Part shown: piece after piece, positions 1 to 8,391 of the stretch | Layout: the number at the start of each line of letters is the position of its first letter | How positions within the stretch are numbered: position 1 is the first letter of the stretch | DNA from: an uncultured Clostridia bacterium | GTDB lineage: Bacteria; Bacillota; Clostridia; Oscillospirales; Ruminococcaceae | Assembly (NCBI GenBank): GCA_947624745.1 | Contig: CANQLR010000019.1 | Span: forward strand, 1-49,526 | DNA: 49,526 nt | Reading direction: 5' to 3' | The notes under the pieces: model-generated | The model's input: the letters and a program-made list of their open reading frames with translations, nothing else | Databases searched by the model: none | What the model was told of the DNA's origin: nothing | Translations under genes and position numbers: made by a program

Positions 1-579
1 AGGCACCAAATAATTGATGCGGAGGAACTGGGATTGACCGAGAATGCTGCGACTAATATCATCTCTCGCACCGTGCCGATCGACATTCTGAATGAACTGC
101 TCGTTGACCCGCATTTTATTAAGGCGATGCTCTTAATTGACTTCTATTCAAGCGACTACTTCGCACAAATTGTTGAGGGGCAGAACGACTTCACAAAATC
201 TATGAGGGATTTTGCAGGCAAAGTCAATCCGAAAGCTAAAGAGGTCAGGAAAGCCGTTGTATTGTCCAAGCCTAACTTTAAGGCAGAGCAGCTTATTAAC
301 ATACAATATGAGTTCATGGCTGCGGTCAAGGACATAAAGAAAAACTCTGCCGCCAATGTAGACAACAGAGCGAACAAAGAATTTTTGGAAAAGATACTGG
401 CAGCCTTTAAGCCTCAGGACGTGACGAAACTCACGCCGGAGCAGATAAGCGTAACTATTGCTAACGTCGTAAAATGCGCAGGCAATATTGATGAGAATGT
501 TCAGAAGATTTTCAGAACATTCGGGACGGAGCTGCTGAAAGGTCTGCCGAGCGAAGATAAGAAAAACGCCGAGAGTTGA
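1..579 (+). CDS. Hypothetical protein, 5' end outside the window
   Basis: The reading frame is open from base 1 and ends at a TGA at 577-579, so the gene probably begins upstream of the window. A TTG at 34 follows a GGAGG at 21-25 and could be an internal or true start, but the residues before it (ending DAEELGLTENAA) read smoothly into the rest, which favours a truncated longer protein. What is visible is about 190 residues, mostly charged and helical, with no membrane segment and no motif I recognise. It has many Lys/Asn and ends in a hydrophilic tail. I cannot assign a function. It lies some 250 bases before the promoter of the LytTR regulator and is probably not cotranscribed with it. Confidence 0.6.
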   Translation, partial: RHQIIDAEELGLTENAATNIISRTVPIDILNELLVDPHFIKAMLLIDFYSSDYFAQIVEGQNDFTKSMRDFAGKVNPKAKEVRKAVVLSKPNFKAEQLINIQYEFMAAVKDIKKNSAANVDNRANKEFLEKILAAFKPQDVTKLTPEQISVTIANVVKCAGNIDENVQKIFRTFGTELLKGLPSEDKKNAES

Positions 580-671
580 TATGCCTTTTGCATTTTACCT
601 GCCCTTTGATTATAATGGTATGCATATACACAAAAAACCTTTTCTCGGGGCAGTCAAACGCAAAAGGTATA

Positions 672-720
672 ACACACTAGACTTTCTCGGAAAGTCGTGT
701 GCCACGAAACCGTAGGTTTC
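672..720. repeat. Two adjacent short perfect palindromes in a 310-base gap
   Basis: The gap 580-891 has no credible gene. It holds GACTTTC-tcg-GAAAGTC at 680-696, extended outward by CAC/GTG after a 2-base interruption, and then GAAACC-gta-GGTTTC at 706-720. Neither is followed by a T run, so they do not look like intrinsic terminators. They could be a regulator site or part of a structured RNA. Function unknown. Confidence 0.45.
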
Positions 721-835
721 TTTGGATTCTTCCCTTAATAATGAGTACCCAAACCTCAAAAACGGTTGGGAAATTTAATGTGATCCGCGAAGCTTCAAAG
801 GGGACTTCCCTCCAAAATCCCGCGCCCTCTTCCCC

Positions 836-864
836 TTGCTTTCTCTTGAAAAGTATGCTATAAT
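836..864 (+). promoter_or_regulatory. Sigma-A type promoter of the LytTR regulator
   Basis: TTGCTT at 836-841 and TATAAT at 859-864 are 17 bases apart. AGGAG at 881-885 then sits 6 bases before the ATG at 892. The same leader (TGCTATA, ATCACCCCAAAGGAGCTCC, ATG) recurs upstream of the paralogous regulator near 42050 on the minus strand. Confidence 0.75.
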
Positions 865-891
865 CGTTTCATCACCCCAAAGGAGCTCCTT

Positions 892-1596
892 ATGAACATC
901 TCCCTCTGCGACGACAACGCTCACGAACGCTCATACATCAAAAACCTCGTCCTTGACTGGGCTGCGCAGTCGGGGGCTTCGGTTTCCGTGCGCGAATACC
1001 CATCGGCAGAGGCGCTTTTGTTTTCCTACCCCGACAGCCCGCCCGACATACTGCTTTTGGATATAGAGATGCCGGGCATGAATGGGATCGAGCTTGCGAA
1101 AAAGCTCCGTGCACAGGCTGAAACGGCTCAAATTGTTTTCATCACCGGCTACCCCGATTTTATCTCCGAGGGGTACGATGTTTCGGCGCTGCACTATCTT
1201 TTAAAACCTGTCTCCTCGGACAAGCTCTTTGAGGTGCTTGACAGGGCATATAAGGCCGTTTGCGAGGGGAAGCCGCCCGAAACTGTTGTCTTTAGGGCAG
1301 GGACGGAAACGCTGCGTTTTAAGCTTTCGGATATAGAATATATCGCGGCTTTAGGGCATTCGACCGTTTTATTGTCAGGCGGCAGGACGTATGACCTGAG
1401 CGTTCCTATCTCTGAGGTAGAGACAGCTTTGTGCGAGGGCTTTATCCGCTGCCACCGCTCGTATATCGTAAATTTAAAGTATGTGAGCGCGGTTTCCGGC
1501 GACAATCTGACCATGGACAGCGGCACAAAAATACCTGTCGCAAGGGCGGCAAGAAAGAATGTCACTGAGGCATTCATATATTATTACAGAAGATAG
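892..1596 (+). CDS. LytTR-family response regulator
   Basis: Two-component response regulator of 234 residues. Residues 1-120 form a receiver domain, with the acidic pair D7/D8, the phosphoacceptor D57 in LLLDIEMPGMNG, T85 and K105 (LLKP). Residues 130-234 form a LytTR DNA-binding domain, with PISEVE and the FIRCHRSYIVNLKYV motif typical of AgrA/VirR-like regulators. Members of this family usually act with a GHKL-type kinase to control peptide signalling, bacteriocin or exporter genes; here a GHKL ATPase gene and two ABC exporters follow on the same strand, so they are the likely partner and targets. A close paralogue, broken by a frameshift, lies at 41366-42050. The start is fixed by the Shine-Dalgarno and the conserved leader. 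Confidence 0.9.
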   Translation: MNISLCDDNAHERSYIKNLVLDWAAQSGASVSVREYPSAEALLFSYPDSPPDILLLDIEMPGMNGIELAKKLRAQAETAQIVFITGYPDFISEGYDVSALHYLLKPVSSDKLFEVLDRAYKAVCEGKPPETVVFRAGTETLRFKLSDIEYIAALGHSTVLLSGGRTYDLSVPISEVETALCEGFIRCHRSYIVNLKYVSAVSGDNLTMDSGTKIPVARAARKNVTEAFIYYYRR

Positions 1597-1658
1597 AAAT
1601 TTGATAAATATAGACAATATGTCTTTTGTAGGCGCACAAATTTCCAATTTTGTCTTTT

Positions 1659-1732
1659 GATTGTGCTGAAAATGCTGATTGTGTATGACCGAATACAGAT
1701 ATACAACGTGCGCAAAATGTGCAAAATCCACA
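1659..1732. repeat. Interspersed repeat pieces between regulator and kinase
   Basis: Three repeat units sit together. A 19-mer at 1659-1677 recurs inverted at 2677-2695. The motif at 1668-1688 (GAAAATG, pyrimidine pair, GATTGTG, ATGA) recurs at 2502-2522 and 2710-2730. A 23-mer at 1710-1732 recurs at 40406-40428 and inverted at 41284-41306. They lie immediately before the kinase reading frame and may mark the end of a deletion. Confidence 0.65.
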
Positions 1733-1751
1733 ACGCATGGAGATGATGAAT

Positions 1752-2405
1752 ATGTTTTTTTCTAAGGTCGCCGACAGGCTTTTGGAAAAGCGGGTGGCGG
1801 CGTATCAGTCGGAGATGATAAAGCGGCACGTCGAGGAGGTCAGGAGAATTTATACGACAATGCGAGGCTGGCGGCACGACTATAAAAATCACATTCAGAC
1901 CCTTTTGGCGCTTGTCGGAGACGATGAAAAGACACGCGAATATTTATGGAGCTTAAATAAAGACCTGACCGAGGTCGACGCGGTTTTAAAGACCGGGAAC
2001 ATCGCCCTTGACGCTATTTTAAATTCAAAATTAACGCTTATAAAATCCAAGGATATTCCCATAGAAGCAAAGGCGAGCGTTTCCGATGATTTGAAAATTT
2101 CCGACGTAGATTTGTGCGCGATAATAGGGAATCTTTTGGACAACGCGATAGAAGCGGTTCAGACGCTCCCAAAGGAGGAGCAGTTTATAAGGATATATAT
2201 CGGTATGCTTAAATCGCAGCTTTATATCTCGGTGATAAATTCATCTTTGGGAAGCCCCAAGCGCCGGGGAGAAAAATATATCTCGACAAAGGGAGAGGGA
2301 CGCGGTCTCGGGCTTATCAGAATAGACGGGATAGTCAAAAACGCCGGAGGAATTGTCAACCGCAAGACCGAGCAGGGAGTATTTGCAACTGAAATACTGG
2401 TTTAG
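1752..2405 (+). CDS. GHKL-domain histidine kinase core without a membrane sensor
   Basis: About 217 residues. The H box reads RHDYKNH (about residue 40), followed by a dimerisation helix and a GHKL ATPase domain with N box GNLLDNAIEA (about 128) and a G box with GRGLGL. This is the kinase/ATPase half of the AgrC/CitA-like kinases that partner LytTR regulators. Those normally carry six or so membrane helices in front; none is present here, and the upstream bases are repeat sequence with stops in frame. I chose ATG 1752 because GGAG at 1739-1742 is 9 bases before it; a GTG at 1719 and ATGs at 1737-1746 are alternatives with no good ribosome site. It could be a cytoplasmic kinase or a truncated remnant still carrying all catalytic boxes. 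Confidence 0.78.
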   Translation: MFFSKVADRLLEKRVAAYQSEMIKRHVEEVRRIYTTMRGWRHDYKNHIQTLLALVGDDEKTREYLWSLNKDLTEVDAVLKTGNIALDAILNSKLTLIKSKDIPIEAKASVSDDLKISDVDLCAIIGNLLDNAIEAVQTLPKEEQFIRIYIGMLKSQLYISVINSSLGSPKRRGEKYISTKGEGRGLGLIRIDGIVKNAGGIVNRKTEQGVFATEILV

Positions 2406-2423
2406 AGGATAGATGAGATGATC

Positions 2424-2458
2424 AGAGGATAGAAGATAGAGATTCTATCCTCTTATTT
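2424..2458 (+). terminator. Hairpin built from the AGAGGATAGA repeat, after the kinase gene
   Basis: AGAGGATAGA at 2424-2433 pairs with TCTATCCTCT at 2444-2453 across a 10-base loop and is followed by TATTTTA. The stem is itself a copy of a purine-rich repeat found at several gene ends in this window (6638, 40325, 40450, 40965, 41230, 41350). Confidence 0.55.
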
Positions 2459-2460
2459 TA

Positions 2461-2731
2461 TGGATTTTCCGGATTTTCCGCACTATCGGGTCGATAATGT
2501 CGAAAATGCCGATTGTGCATGATAGTTAAAACCGAAATTTCACTTTAATGATTTAAAATAATAGTAATTTATATATATATATATATATTATATATAATTT
2601 GATCATACAGCAAGCACTGTTTCGGGATATTGCATAGTTTTCGGTCAAAATTTAAAATCATACTTTCATGAACTTTCAGCATTTTCAGCACAATCGGGCC
2701 GATAATGTCGAAAATGTCGATTGTGCATGAT
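2461..2731. repeat. MITE-like AT-rich element with inverted ends
   Basis: A 270-base non-coding segment. Its arms contain CGATTGTGC-type words in both orientations (about 2511 forward, 2689 inverted), a central (AT)n tract at 2573-2599, and mirrored AAAACCGAAA / TTTTCGGT words. CACTTTAATnATTTAAA at 2541-2557 is shared with 41123-41139. No transposase is encoded. It resembles a small non-autonomous element, but I cannot define exact ends or a target duplication. Confidence 0.5.
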
Positions 2732-2881
2732 AATCCGCAAAACTCCGGCGCGGCATTTCTATCCTCTGTCCGTCTGACTTTCTATCCTCTGAAATGCCGT
2801 TCGTGCGAAAAAGCTGCATTTCGTGCGGGAAATATTCGCTCGGGGAAATTTTATGCTATACTTAAAAAGCGGTTAGAGAAT

Positions 2882-2964
2882 AGTTGTTAGTAGTTAGTTT
2901 CAAGGTGTCGCCTGACGGCGACGATTTCGATAGTGCGATAATAAATTACTAACTGCTAACAACT
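2882..2964. repeat. 17-bp inverted repeat in the leader of the ABC exporter
   Basis: A 17-base arm at 2882-2898 pairs with 2948-2964 with a single G-T pair. The loop contains a smaller hairpin GTCGCC-tgac-GGCGAC (about 2907-2922). The exporter ribosome site (run of six G, 2983-2988) and ATG 2995 follow directly. The GGTGTCGCC core recurs at 36543 and, inverted, at 30550. It may control translation or be a mobile palindrome. Confidence 0.6.
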
Positions 2965-2994
2965 AACAACTGTTAACAATCAGGGGGGTTAAAA

Positions 2995-4833
2995 ATGTCA
3001 AAAAAAGAAAAACCAACCTACTCGGGCATATCAAATATTCTCTACGCTCTGCGTTTCAACTGGCGTTACGCGAGGGAGGTCGTGATTTGCAGCCTGCTTT
3101 TATATCCCATCGGGCTCGTTTTAAAGCTTGCGGATATGTATTTTCCGAAGCTTCTGATCGACGGCATAACCGCCCGCAGATCGGTTTTGTATATCGTTCT
3201 GACCGTAGTCGTATTCCACGCGGGAACCGCACTTATAGGCGTTTTGCAAAGCTTTTTCAATTCGCGCACAAGCGCCGGCCACTACCACGTCTCAAACGTC
3301 GTACAGAACCGCCTTTCCCAGAAAAGAATGCGAGGCGATTTCCAAAAGACCGACGACCCCGATGTGAATTTAAAATACGGCAGGGCGGTGAACGACGCGT
3401 CGAGCGGCCAGTGCGCGGTGGAGTTTTTACAGTCGGATTTAAGACGCGTCGTGAGCGCGTTTTTAGAGATGTTTTCCTGCGCCGCAATAATTTCAATAGC
3501 GTCGCCGTGGATAATCCTGACCGTGATGATCGAGGCTGTTATCTCTTATATTTTAAGCCGCGCTAACATGAAATATTCCCGCAGCCTTTCCGACGAAAAC
3601 GCCGATATAAACCGCAGAAAAAACTATATCGCCGGCTTTTCTTCCGACTTCGGCTACGCAAAGGACATACGCATATACGGAATGCGCAGGTGGATAGACA
3701 GTCTTTTCAGAAAGTATCAGCATGACAGCCTGATTCTCTATAAGAGTGAGCAGAAGCGGTGGTGCGCGCAGTCGCTGACCGACGTATTTTTGGGTGTGGC
3801 AAGAAACGGAGTTTCATATTTCTTCCTTGTAAAGACGCTCTTTGACGGCGGGATAACGGCGGGAGATTTTGTATTTATGTTCTCGGCGGTGGGAGCGCTG
3901 GCGGCGGCTTTGAGACAAATATTCGGGCAGATAAACTCGCTGCACGACAAGACGGTGAAAATCGGCTGGTACAGAGAATATTTCGACATTCCCGACAGGT
4001 TCAACCATTCGGCGGGGCAGCCCTTGCCCGAAAAATCGCAAATGCCGCTCGATATAGAATTTAAAAACGTCAGCTTTAAATACCCCACCGCTGACGGAGA
4101 ACACTATGCCCTTAAAAATATAAATCTTAAGATAAAAGCGGGCGAACGGCTTGCAATAGTCGGGCGGAACGGCGCGGGAAAGACCACGCTTGTAAAGCTG
4201 CTCTGCGGGCTGTATTACCCATCCGAGGGGGAAATTCTGCTCGGCGGGATAAATATAAAGAAGTTTAATATAGATGAATATTACGGTCTTATTTCGGCGG
4301 TTTTTCAGGACATCTATATCCTGCCGCTTACTGTCGCTCAGTTTGTCGCGGGAACGGATCTTGACGAAAACGTGAACAGACCGAGGGTAATTCGGTGTCT
4401 TGAAAAAGCGGGGCTCGGAGATAAAATAAAATCGCTCTCAAAGGGGATAGATTCTCGGCTGATGAAGGGGATCTATGACGATTCAATCGAGCTTTCGGGC
4501 GGTGAAAAGCAAAAGCTCATGCTTGCCCGGGCGATATATAAAGACGCGGGAATAGTGATTTTGGACGAGCCTACCGCCGCGCTTGACCCCATCGCCGAGA
4601 ACGAGGTGTATCGGAAATACAGCGATCTGACCGAGGGCGCGACTTCGCTTTATATCTCCCACCGTCTTGCTTCGACACGCTTCTGCGACAGGATAATATA
4701 CCTTGAGGACGGCGAGATAAAAGAAGTCGGAAGCCATAATGAGCTGATGGGCAGGGGTGGGAAGTACGCCTATATGTTTGAGCTTCAGGCAAAATATTAC
4801 AGGGAGGGCGAAAACGATGAAAAAGAGCGATAA
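2995..4833 (+). CDS. ABC exporter, fused membrane and ATPase domains (subunit 1)
   Basis: 612 residues. The N-terminal half (about 25-330) carries five or six hydrophobic helices of an ABC type-I exporter; the C-terminal half is the ATPase, with Walker A GRNGAGKTT (about 389), Q-loop VFQD, signature LSGGEKQ (about 500), Walker B IVILDEPTAALDP (about 521) and switch SHRLAS. It would sit in the cytoplasmic membrane and pump a substrate outward. The next gene encodes a second half-transporter of equal length and overlaps by 17 bases, so the two probably form a heterodimer. Context with a LytTR regulator and GHKL kinase suggests a peptide substrate or antimicrobial-peptide resistance, but no peptidase domain or precursor peptide gene is visible. 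Ribosome site GGGGGG lies 6 bases before the ATG. Confidence 0.9.
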   Translation: MSKKEKPTYSGISNILYALRFNWRYAREVVICSLLLYPIGLVLKLADMYFPKLLIDGITARRSVLYIVLTVVVFHAGTALIGVLQSFFNSRTSAGHYHVSNVVQNRLSQKRMRGDFQKTDDPDVNLKYGRAVNDASSGQCAVEFLQSDLRRVVSAFLEMFSCAAIISIASPWIILTVMIEAVISYILSRANMKYSRSLSDENADINRRKNYIAGFSSDFGYAKDIRIYGMRRWIDSLFRKYQHDSLILYKSEQKRWCAQSLTDVFLGVARNGVSYFFLVKTLFDGGITAGDFVFMFSAVGALAAALRQIFGQINSLHDKTVKIGWYREYFDIPDRFNHSAGQPLPEKSQMPLDIEFKNVSFKYPTADGEHYALKNINLKIKAGERLAIVGRNGAGKTTLVKLLCGLYYPSEGEILLGGINIKKFNIDEYYGLISAVFQDIYILPLTVAQFVAGTDLDENVNRPRVIRCLEKAGLGDKIKSLSKGIDSRLMKGIYDDSIELSGGEKQKLMLARAIYKDAGIVILDEPTAALDPIAENEVYRKYSDLTEGATSLYISHRLASTRFCDRIIYLEDGEIKEVGSHNELMGRGGKYAYMFELQAKYYREGENDEKER

Positions 4834-6652
4834 TATAAACGTTCGGGCGCTGAAATTTCTCTACAGCCTTTGCCCGGGATATTTCAAAATGACGGTATTT
4901 AACACCCTTGTCGGCACTTTCCTGCCATATTTCGACATATTCATGTCTGTGGAGATAATAACCGAGCTATCGGGAAGGCGCGATCCGAAAAGAACCCTGA
5001 TTCTGATTATAATTGCCCTTGCGGGAAACCTTCTGATAGGCGTTTTCGGAGAGCTGGCGAGCCGCCTTGCAAATATTTACAGCCGAAAATTTGACGACGC
5101 CGAAAGCGCGGCGTTTAACGATAAAACGCTGTCGCTCGATTATTCCGATTTAGAGGAGCCGAGCGTGCGGCAGCTTCGCCGGAAGATAACGGAATCGGCC
5201 TGGATAAACAACCACGGCAAGGGACTTCTGATGAACGACTTCTTCAGACTTGTCGGATATTTTTCCGACGTAATAATGGCGTTTATATTCTGCCTCGGAA
5301 TGGTCATAAGCGTAATAATAAACGGCTTTAAACCGATAACCGCCATTTTTTTAGTTCTGTTCATCGCGGCGACCGCAGCGGGCGTTATGTATCAAAAAAC
5401 AGCGACGGATAAAATGTCGGACTTCTGGAACCAAGGCAGTCGGCTTATGCTCGAGGAAAACAGAATCTCGGGCGAGATGAACGACTACAATCTCGGGAAA
5501 GATATACGGCTTTACAATTTGGCGGATTTTTATGACAGGATCGATAAAAAGCTCATCACGGATCACCGCACGCTTTTTAAAATGCTCAATAGCAAAAGAT
5601 TTTTAATAAATATCCCGAACGACGCGATTACTTTTGTAAAAAACAGTTCTCTTTATCTTTTGGTATCGCTCTGCGCTCTTGGGGGAGCGTTCGGCGCAGG
5701 AAGCGTGATAAAATATGTATCGGCGGTCAGAAGGCTCTCCGGCGCGGTGACAATGATAATATACCTTCTTAACGATATCCGCTCAAACACGCCTTTTGTT
5801 GAGGATTATATGCGGTATTTCGATCTGCCGAGAAAGATGTATCAGGGCAGCCTGCCGATAGAAAAACGTGCATTCTGCGACGGCGGGGACTATGACTATA
5901 AAATCGAGTTTCGAGACGTGAGTTTTAAGTATCCCGGCTGCGAGGAGTACGCGTTAAGGCATTTGAATCTTACGTTCAAAGTCGGCGAGAGGCTTGCGGT
6001 CGTCGGGCGAAACGGCTCGGGAAAGACGACGTTTATAAAGCTTCTCTGTCGGCTGTACGACCCGACCGAGGGCAGGATATTGCTTAACGGAATTGACATT
6101 TCAAAATACGACTACGACGAGTATATGCGGGTGTTTACGGTCGTTTTTCAGGACTATCGGCTGTTCTCGTTCAAGCTTTCAGAGAACGTCGCGGCGGGGC
6201 TGGAAATTGACGAAAACTACTGTAAAAAATGCCTTGAGGAGGTCGGCTTCGGGGATAAACTGAAAGAGCTTCCGGAGGGAATAAATACCTATTTATACAA
6301 AAATTTTGATAAGAACGGCATTGAGATCTCGGGCGGCGAGGCGCAGAAAATCGCGCTTGCGAGGGCTTTATACAAAAACGCGCCGTTTATGATCCTTGAC
6401 GAGCCGACGGCGGCATTAGACCCGATATCCGAGGCGGCGATATATGAGCAGTTTAACGGAATAGTCGGGGACAAAACGGCGGTCTATATCTCCCACCGGC
6501 TTGCAAGCTGCCGCTTCTGCGACGAAATAGCGGTGTTCGACGAAGGAAAAATTGTCGAGCGCGGCACGCATGACGGACTGCTTGAGCGGTGCGGCAAGTA
6601 TAAAGAACTCTGGGACGCCCAGGCGGGGTACTATGCAGAGGATAGAAGATAG
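4817..6652 (+). CDS. ABC exporter, fused membrane and ATPase domains (subunit 2)
   Basis: About 611 residues, same architecture as the preceding gene: membrane helices in the first 330 residues, then Walker A GRNGSGKTT (about 397), VFQDYRLF Q-loop, signature ISGGEAQ, Walker B FMILDEPTAALDP and SHRLAS. I start it at ATG 4817, which has GGGAGGG at 4802-4808 just upstream; a longer frame from 4757 would overlap the previous gene by 77 bases without a ribosome site. Overlap with subunit 1 implies coupled translation and a heterodimeric exporter. The last codons (EDRR, stop) are encoded by a copy of the GAGGATAGAAGATAG repeat, so the natural C-terminus may have been replaced by the repeat insertion. 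A truncated relative lies at 39815-40322. Confidence 0.9.
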   Translation: MKKSDNINVRALKFLYSLCPGYFKMTVFNTLVGTFLPYFDIFMSVEIITELSGRRDPKRTLILIIIALAGNLLIGVFGELASRLANIYSRKFDDAESAAFNDKTLSLDYSDLEEPSVRQLRRKITESAWINNHGKGLLMNDFFRLVGYFSDVIMAFIFCLGMVISVIINGFKPITAIFLVLFIAATAAGVMYQKTATDKMSDFWNQGSRLMLEENRISGEMNDYNLGKDIRLYNLADFYDRIDKKLITDHRTLFKMLNSKRFLINIPNDAITFVKNSSLYLLVSLCALGGAFGAGSVIKYVSAVRRLSGAVTMIIYLLNDIRSNTPFVEDYMRYFDLPRKMYQGSLPIEKRAFCDGGDYDYKIEFRDVSFKYPGCEEYALRHLNLTFKVGERLAVVGRNGSGKTTFIKLLCRLYDPTEGRILLNGIDISKYDYDEYMRVFTVVFQDYRLFSFKLSENVAAGLEIDENYCKKCLEEVGFGDKLKELPEGINTYLYKNFDKNGIEISGGEAQKIALARALYKNAPFMILDEPTAALDPISEAAIYEQFNGIVGDKTAVYISHRLASCRFCDEIAVFDEGKIVERGTHDGLLERCGKYKELWDAQAGYYAEDRR

Positions 6653-6709
6653 ATAAGAGAAGCAGCAGGAGAATTGAGAGACGACTGCTGCGGGAGTTTG
6701 GAGATAAAG

Positions 6710-6745
6710 CCCCCGCTTATTCCAAAATTGAGGAATATGCGGGGG
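6710..6745. terminator. Hairpin between convergent genes
   Basis: CCCCCGCTTATTCC at 6710-6723 pairs with GGAATATGCGGGGG at 6732-6745 with one mismatch and an 8-base loop. T content on either side is modest, so it is a likely but not certain bidirectional terminator for the exporter operon (plus) and the GTPase gene (minus). A second weaker hairpin (GCAGCA / TGCTGC) lies just before it. Confidence 0.55.
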
Positions 6746-6782
6746 TGGATTTCTGATTGATAGCGCTGAATGTTGTCATGCT

Positions 6783-8060
6783 TTATGAGTATTTGTCATT
6801 TATATAATCTTCAATATAGCCTATTCCGCACAGATGCTCAAAGTCGTCCGCGCAGTTTTTGCACTCTCCGTTTACCTTCTTGAGCTTTATTACCCTGCTG
6901 AACTTTTTTGTCAGGTATTCAAGATCTGAAATGTCGTTCTCATCGATTAGAGCTTTGCGAGTGCGGTAGAGATATGCTGCCTGCGACGATAAAAAGAACA
7001 CCGTAGGGTCCTTAAAGCCGCAGCCTTCAAGATATTGCCTAATATCTGTCAGCTTTTCATTCAGCGGTTGGTCGCCGCTCTTGAACGAATCGACCTTGTT
7101 GACCGCAAAGATGATTGGAACATTTTCATTTATGCTTTCCCAGACGAATTGCAGATGAGCACTTTCATCGTCCGTTCCGGAATTTTCGTAATTGACAAGG
7201 AAAATTACGGCGTCGTATGCGCAGGATGTCAGAGCACTTCGAGTGCAGCTGCCGTGTGCCTGATATTCGGACGAATTTACTCCCGGAGTATCAAGTATCA
7301 TACAGCGCTTGCCGCTAAGACCGTTGCTGAAATATGCGCTTTCATATGAAATACGAGTCTTTGTTTCCTCTCGGTTGTCAAGAATTTTCCCGCCGGCGTC
7401 AAGCTTAACCGTTCTGTCCCATTTGCTGATTAGTCCGTCATCAAAGGGCTTACTGTAGATAAAGTGCGGCCGCCCGGTACATGCGAGATTTCTTGTTTTC
7501 GCAATGGTGCTTCCCACCAAGGCGTTTACAAAGGTGGATTTCCCCGCACTCATAGTTGATGTGATGAGAATTGTATATGGATGCCGCAGGGAAAACCCCA
7601 GGTTTTCCCGAAACATATTTATCCAGTCTGATTCCGATTTAATAAAGTCAAGCTTTAAAAGCTCGTTCCATGCGGGATTATTGGGAGTGAGTCTCAAGGT
7701 CAGACGCACAAGAACCTCTTTCAGACCGTCAGGAAAATTAAAGTATTTAACAAGCTTCGGCGATACCGATTTTAACCTATATCCAGAAATGTGTATCACG
7801 TCAAAAAGCATCACAACTCGCAGCTTCACGTTCAATTTATCCCGAGAAATGCCAGCTGTACCGGATTTCATGACGGCGCTGTAATAGTTCAGTACAGCCT
7901 TGCCATACTGAGACAGGCGGATAAGAACGTTGCATCCCAAATAGAGTGCATTATAATACTGCGCTCTGACCCTGTCGTTTTCTCGGAGCACGGGGTGATA
8001 CATTGTCATCTGAGCATAAGCTATTTTCCCTTGTATCGGGTTATTCACAAACTTTACCAT
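6783..8060 (-). CDS. Dynamin-family GTPase
   Basis: 425 residues. The middle holds a P-loop STMSAGKST (about 168-176), a G3 motif ILDTPGVNSS (about 254) and a G4 motif NKVDS (about 321), in the order of dynamin-like/EngA-type GTPases. The serine-rich P-loop and the long helical N-terminal region of about 150 residues before it fit bacterial dynamin-family proteins. There is no transmembrane helix. Bacterial relatives act in membrane remodelling or stress and phage responses; the role here is unknown. I choose ATG 8060 (GGGAG 5 bases upstream) over an in-frame TTG at 8072. It is a single-gene unit with its own promoter, converging on the ABC exporter operon, and is visibly richer in A+T than the carbohydrate genes to its right. 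Confidence 0.75.
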   Translation of the reverse strand: MVKFVNNPIQGKIAYAQMTMYHPVLRENDRVRAQYYNALYLGCNVLIRLSQYGKAVLNYYSAVMKSGTAGISRDKLNVKLRVVMLFDVIHISGYRLKSVSPKLVKYFNFPDGLKEVLVRLTLRLTPNNPAWNELLKLDFIKSESDWINMFRENLGFSLRHPYTILITSTMSAGKSTFVNALVGSTIAKTRNLACTGRPHFIYSKPFDDGLISKWDRTVKLDAGGKILDNREETKTRISYESAYFSNGLSGKRCMILDTPGVNSSEYQAHGSCTRSALTSCAYDAVIFLVNYENSGTDDESAHLQFVWESINENVPIIFAVNKVDSFKSGDQPLNEKLTDIRQYLEGCGFKDPTVFFLSSQAAYLYRTRKALIDENDISDLEYLTKKFSRVIKLKKVNGECKNCADDFEHLCGIGYIEDYINDKYS

Positions 8061-8127
8061 ATATTCTCCCAAAAACTAATACACGGCTGTGATTAATCAG
8101 GTATCAGCACGCGTTGATATCAAAATA

Positions 8128-8156
8128 ATTATATCATCACGCGAAAGGCATTTCAA
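8128..8156 (-). promoter_or_regulatory. Promoter of the dynamin-like GTPase
   Basis: Read on the minus strand: TTGAAA (8156-8151), 17 bases, TATAAT (8133-8128), some 70 bases upstream of the ATG. Between 8160 and 8320 I see only AT-rich DNA and no gene. Confidence 0.65.
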
Positions 8157-8323
8157 GTAAAATTCGACAAAATTCGTTAACTGTAGCAACGAAATTACGA
8201 TATATTTTTTGTGTATGTTCAACAAACATCGACGGCTTGTTTAAAAAAATACAGTGATATATGTCTTACCTCCCTTATAGTTTATCCTTTCATTTTTTAT
8301 GCCAAAAAATTTTTGTTACCCCC

Positions 8324-8359
8324 TTGACAAATAAAGTCCTATATAGTATAATCCTATAT
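8324..8359 (+). promoter_or_regulatory. Consensus promoter with overlapping MarR-type operator
   Basis: TTGACA at 8324-8329 and TATAAT at 8347-8352, spacing 17, is a perfect sigma-A promoter. TCCTATAT occurs twice 15 bases apart (8337-8344 and 8352-8359), and ATATAG/CTATAT form a dyad across the -10. That placement is what autorepression by the MarR protein encoded just downstream would need. Confidence 0.75.
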
Positions 8360-8391
8360 GGAACTACCAAGAACTGCTCGGAGGCGATCAT

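Noticed and set aside
2573-2599. AT dinucleotide run as a replication or recombination origin
   Set aside because: No DnaA boxes or iterons near it; it is simply the core of the MITE-like element.
2705-2890. 61-codon frame
   Set aside because: Starts inside a repeat unit and covers two copies of the TCTATCCTCT repeat; no ribosome site.
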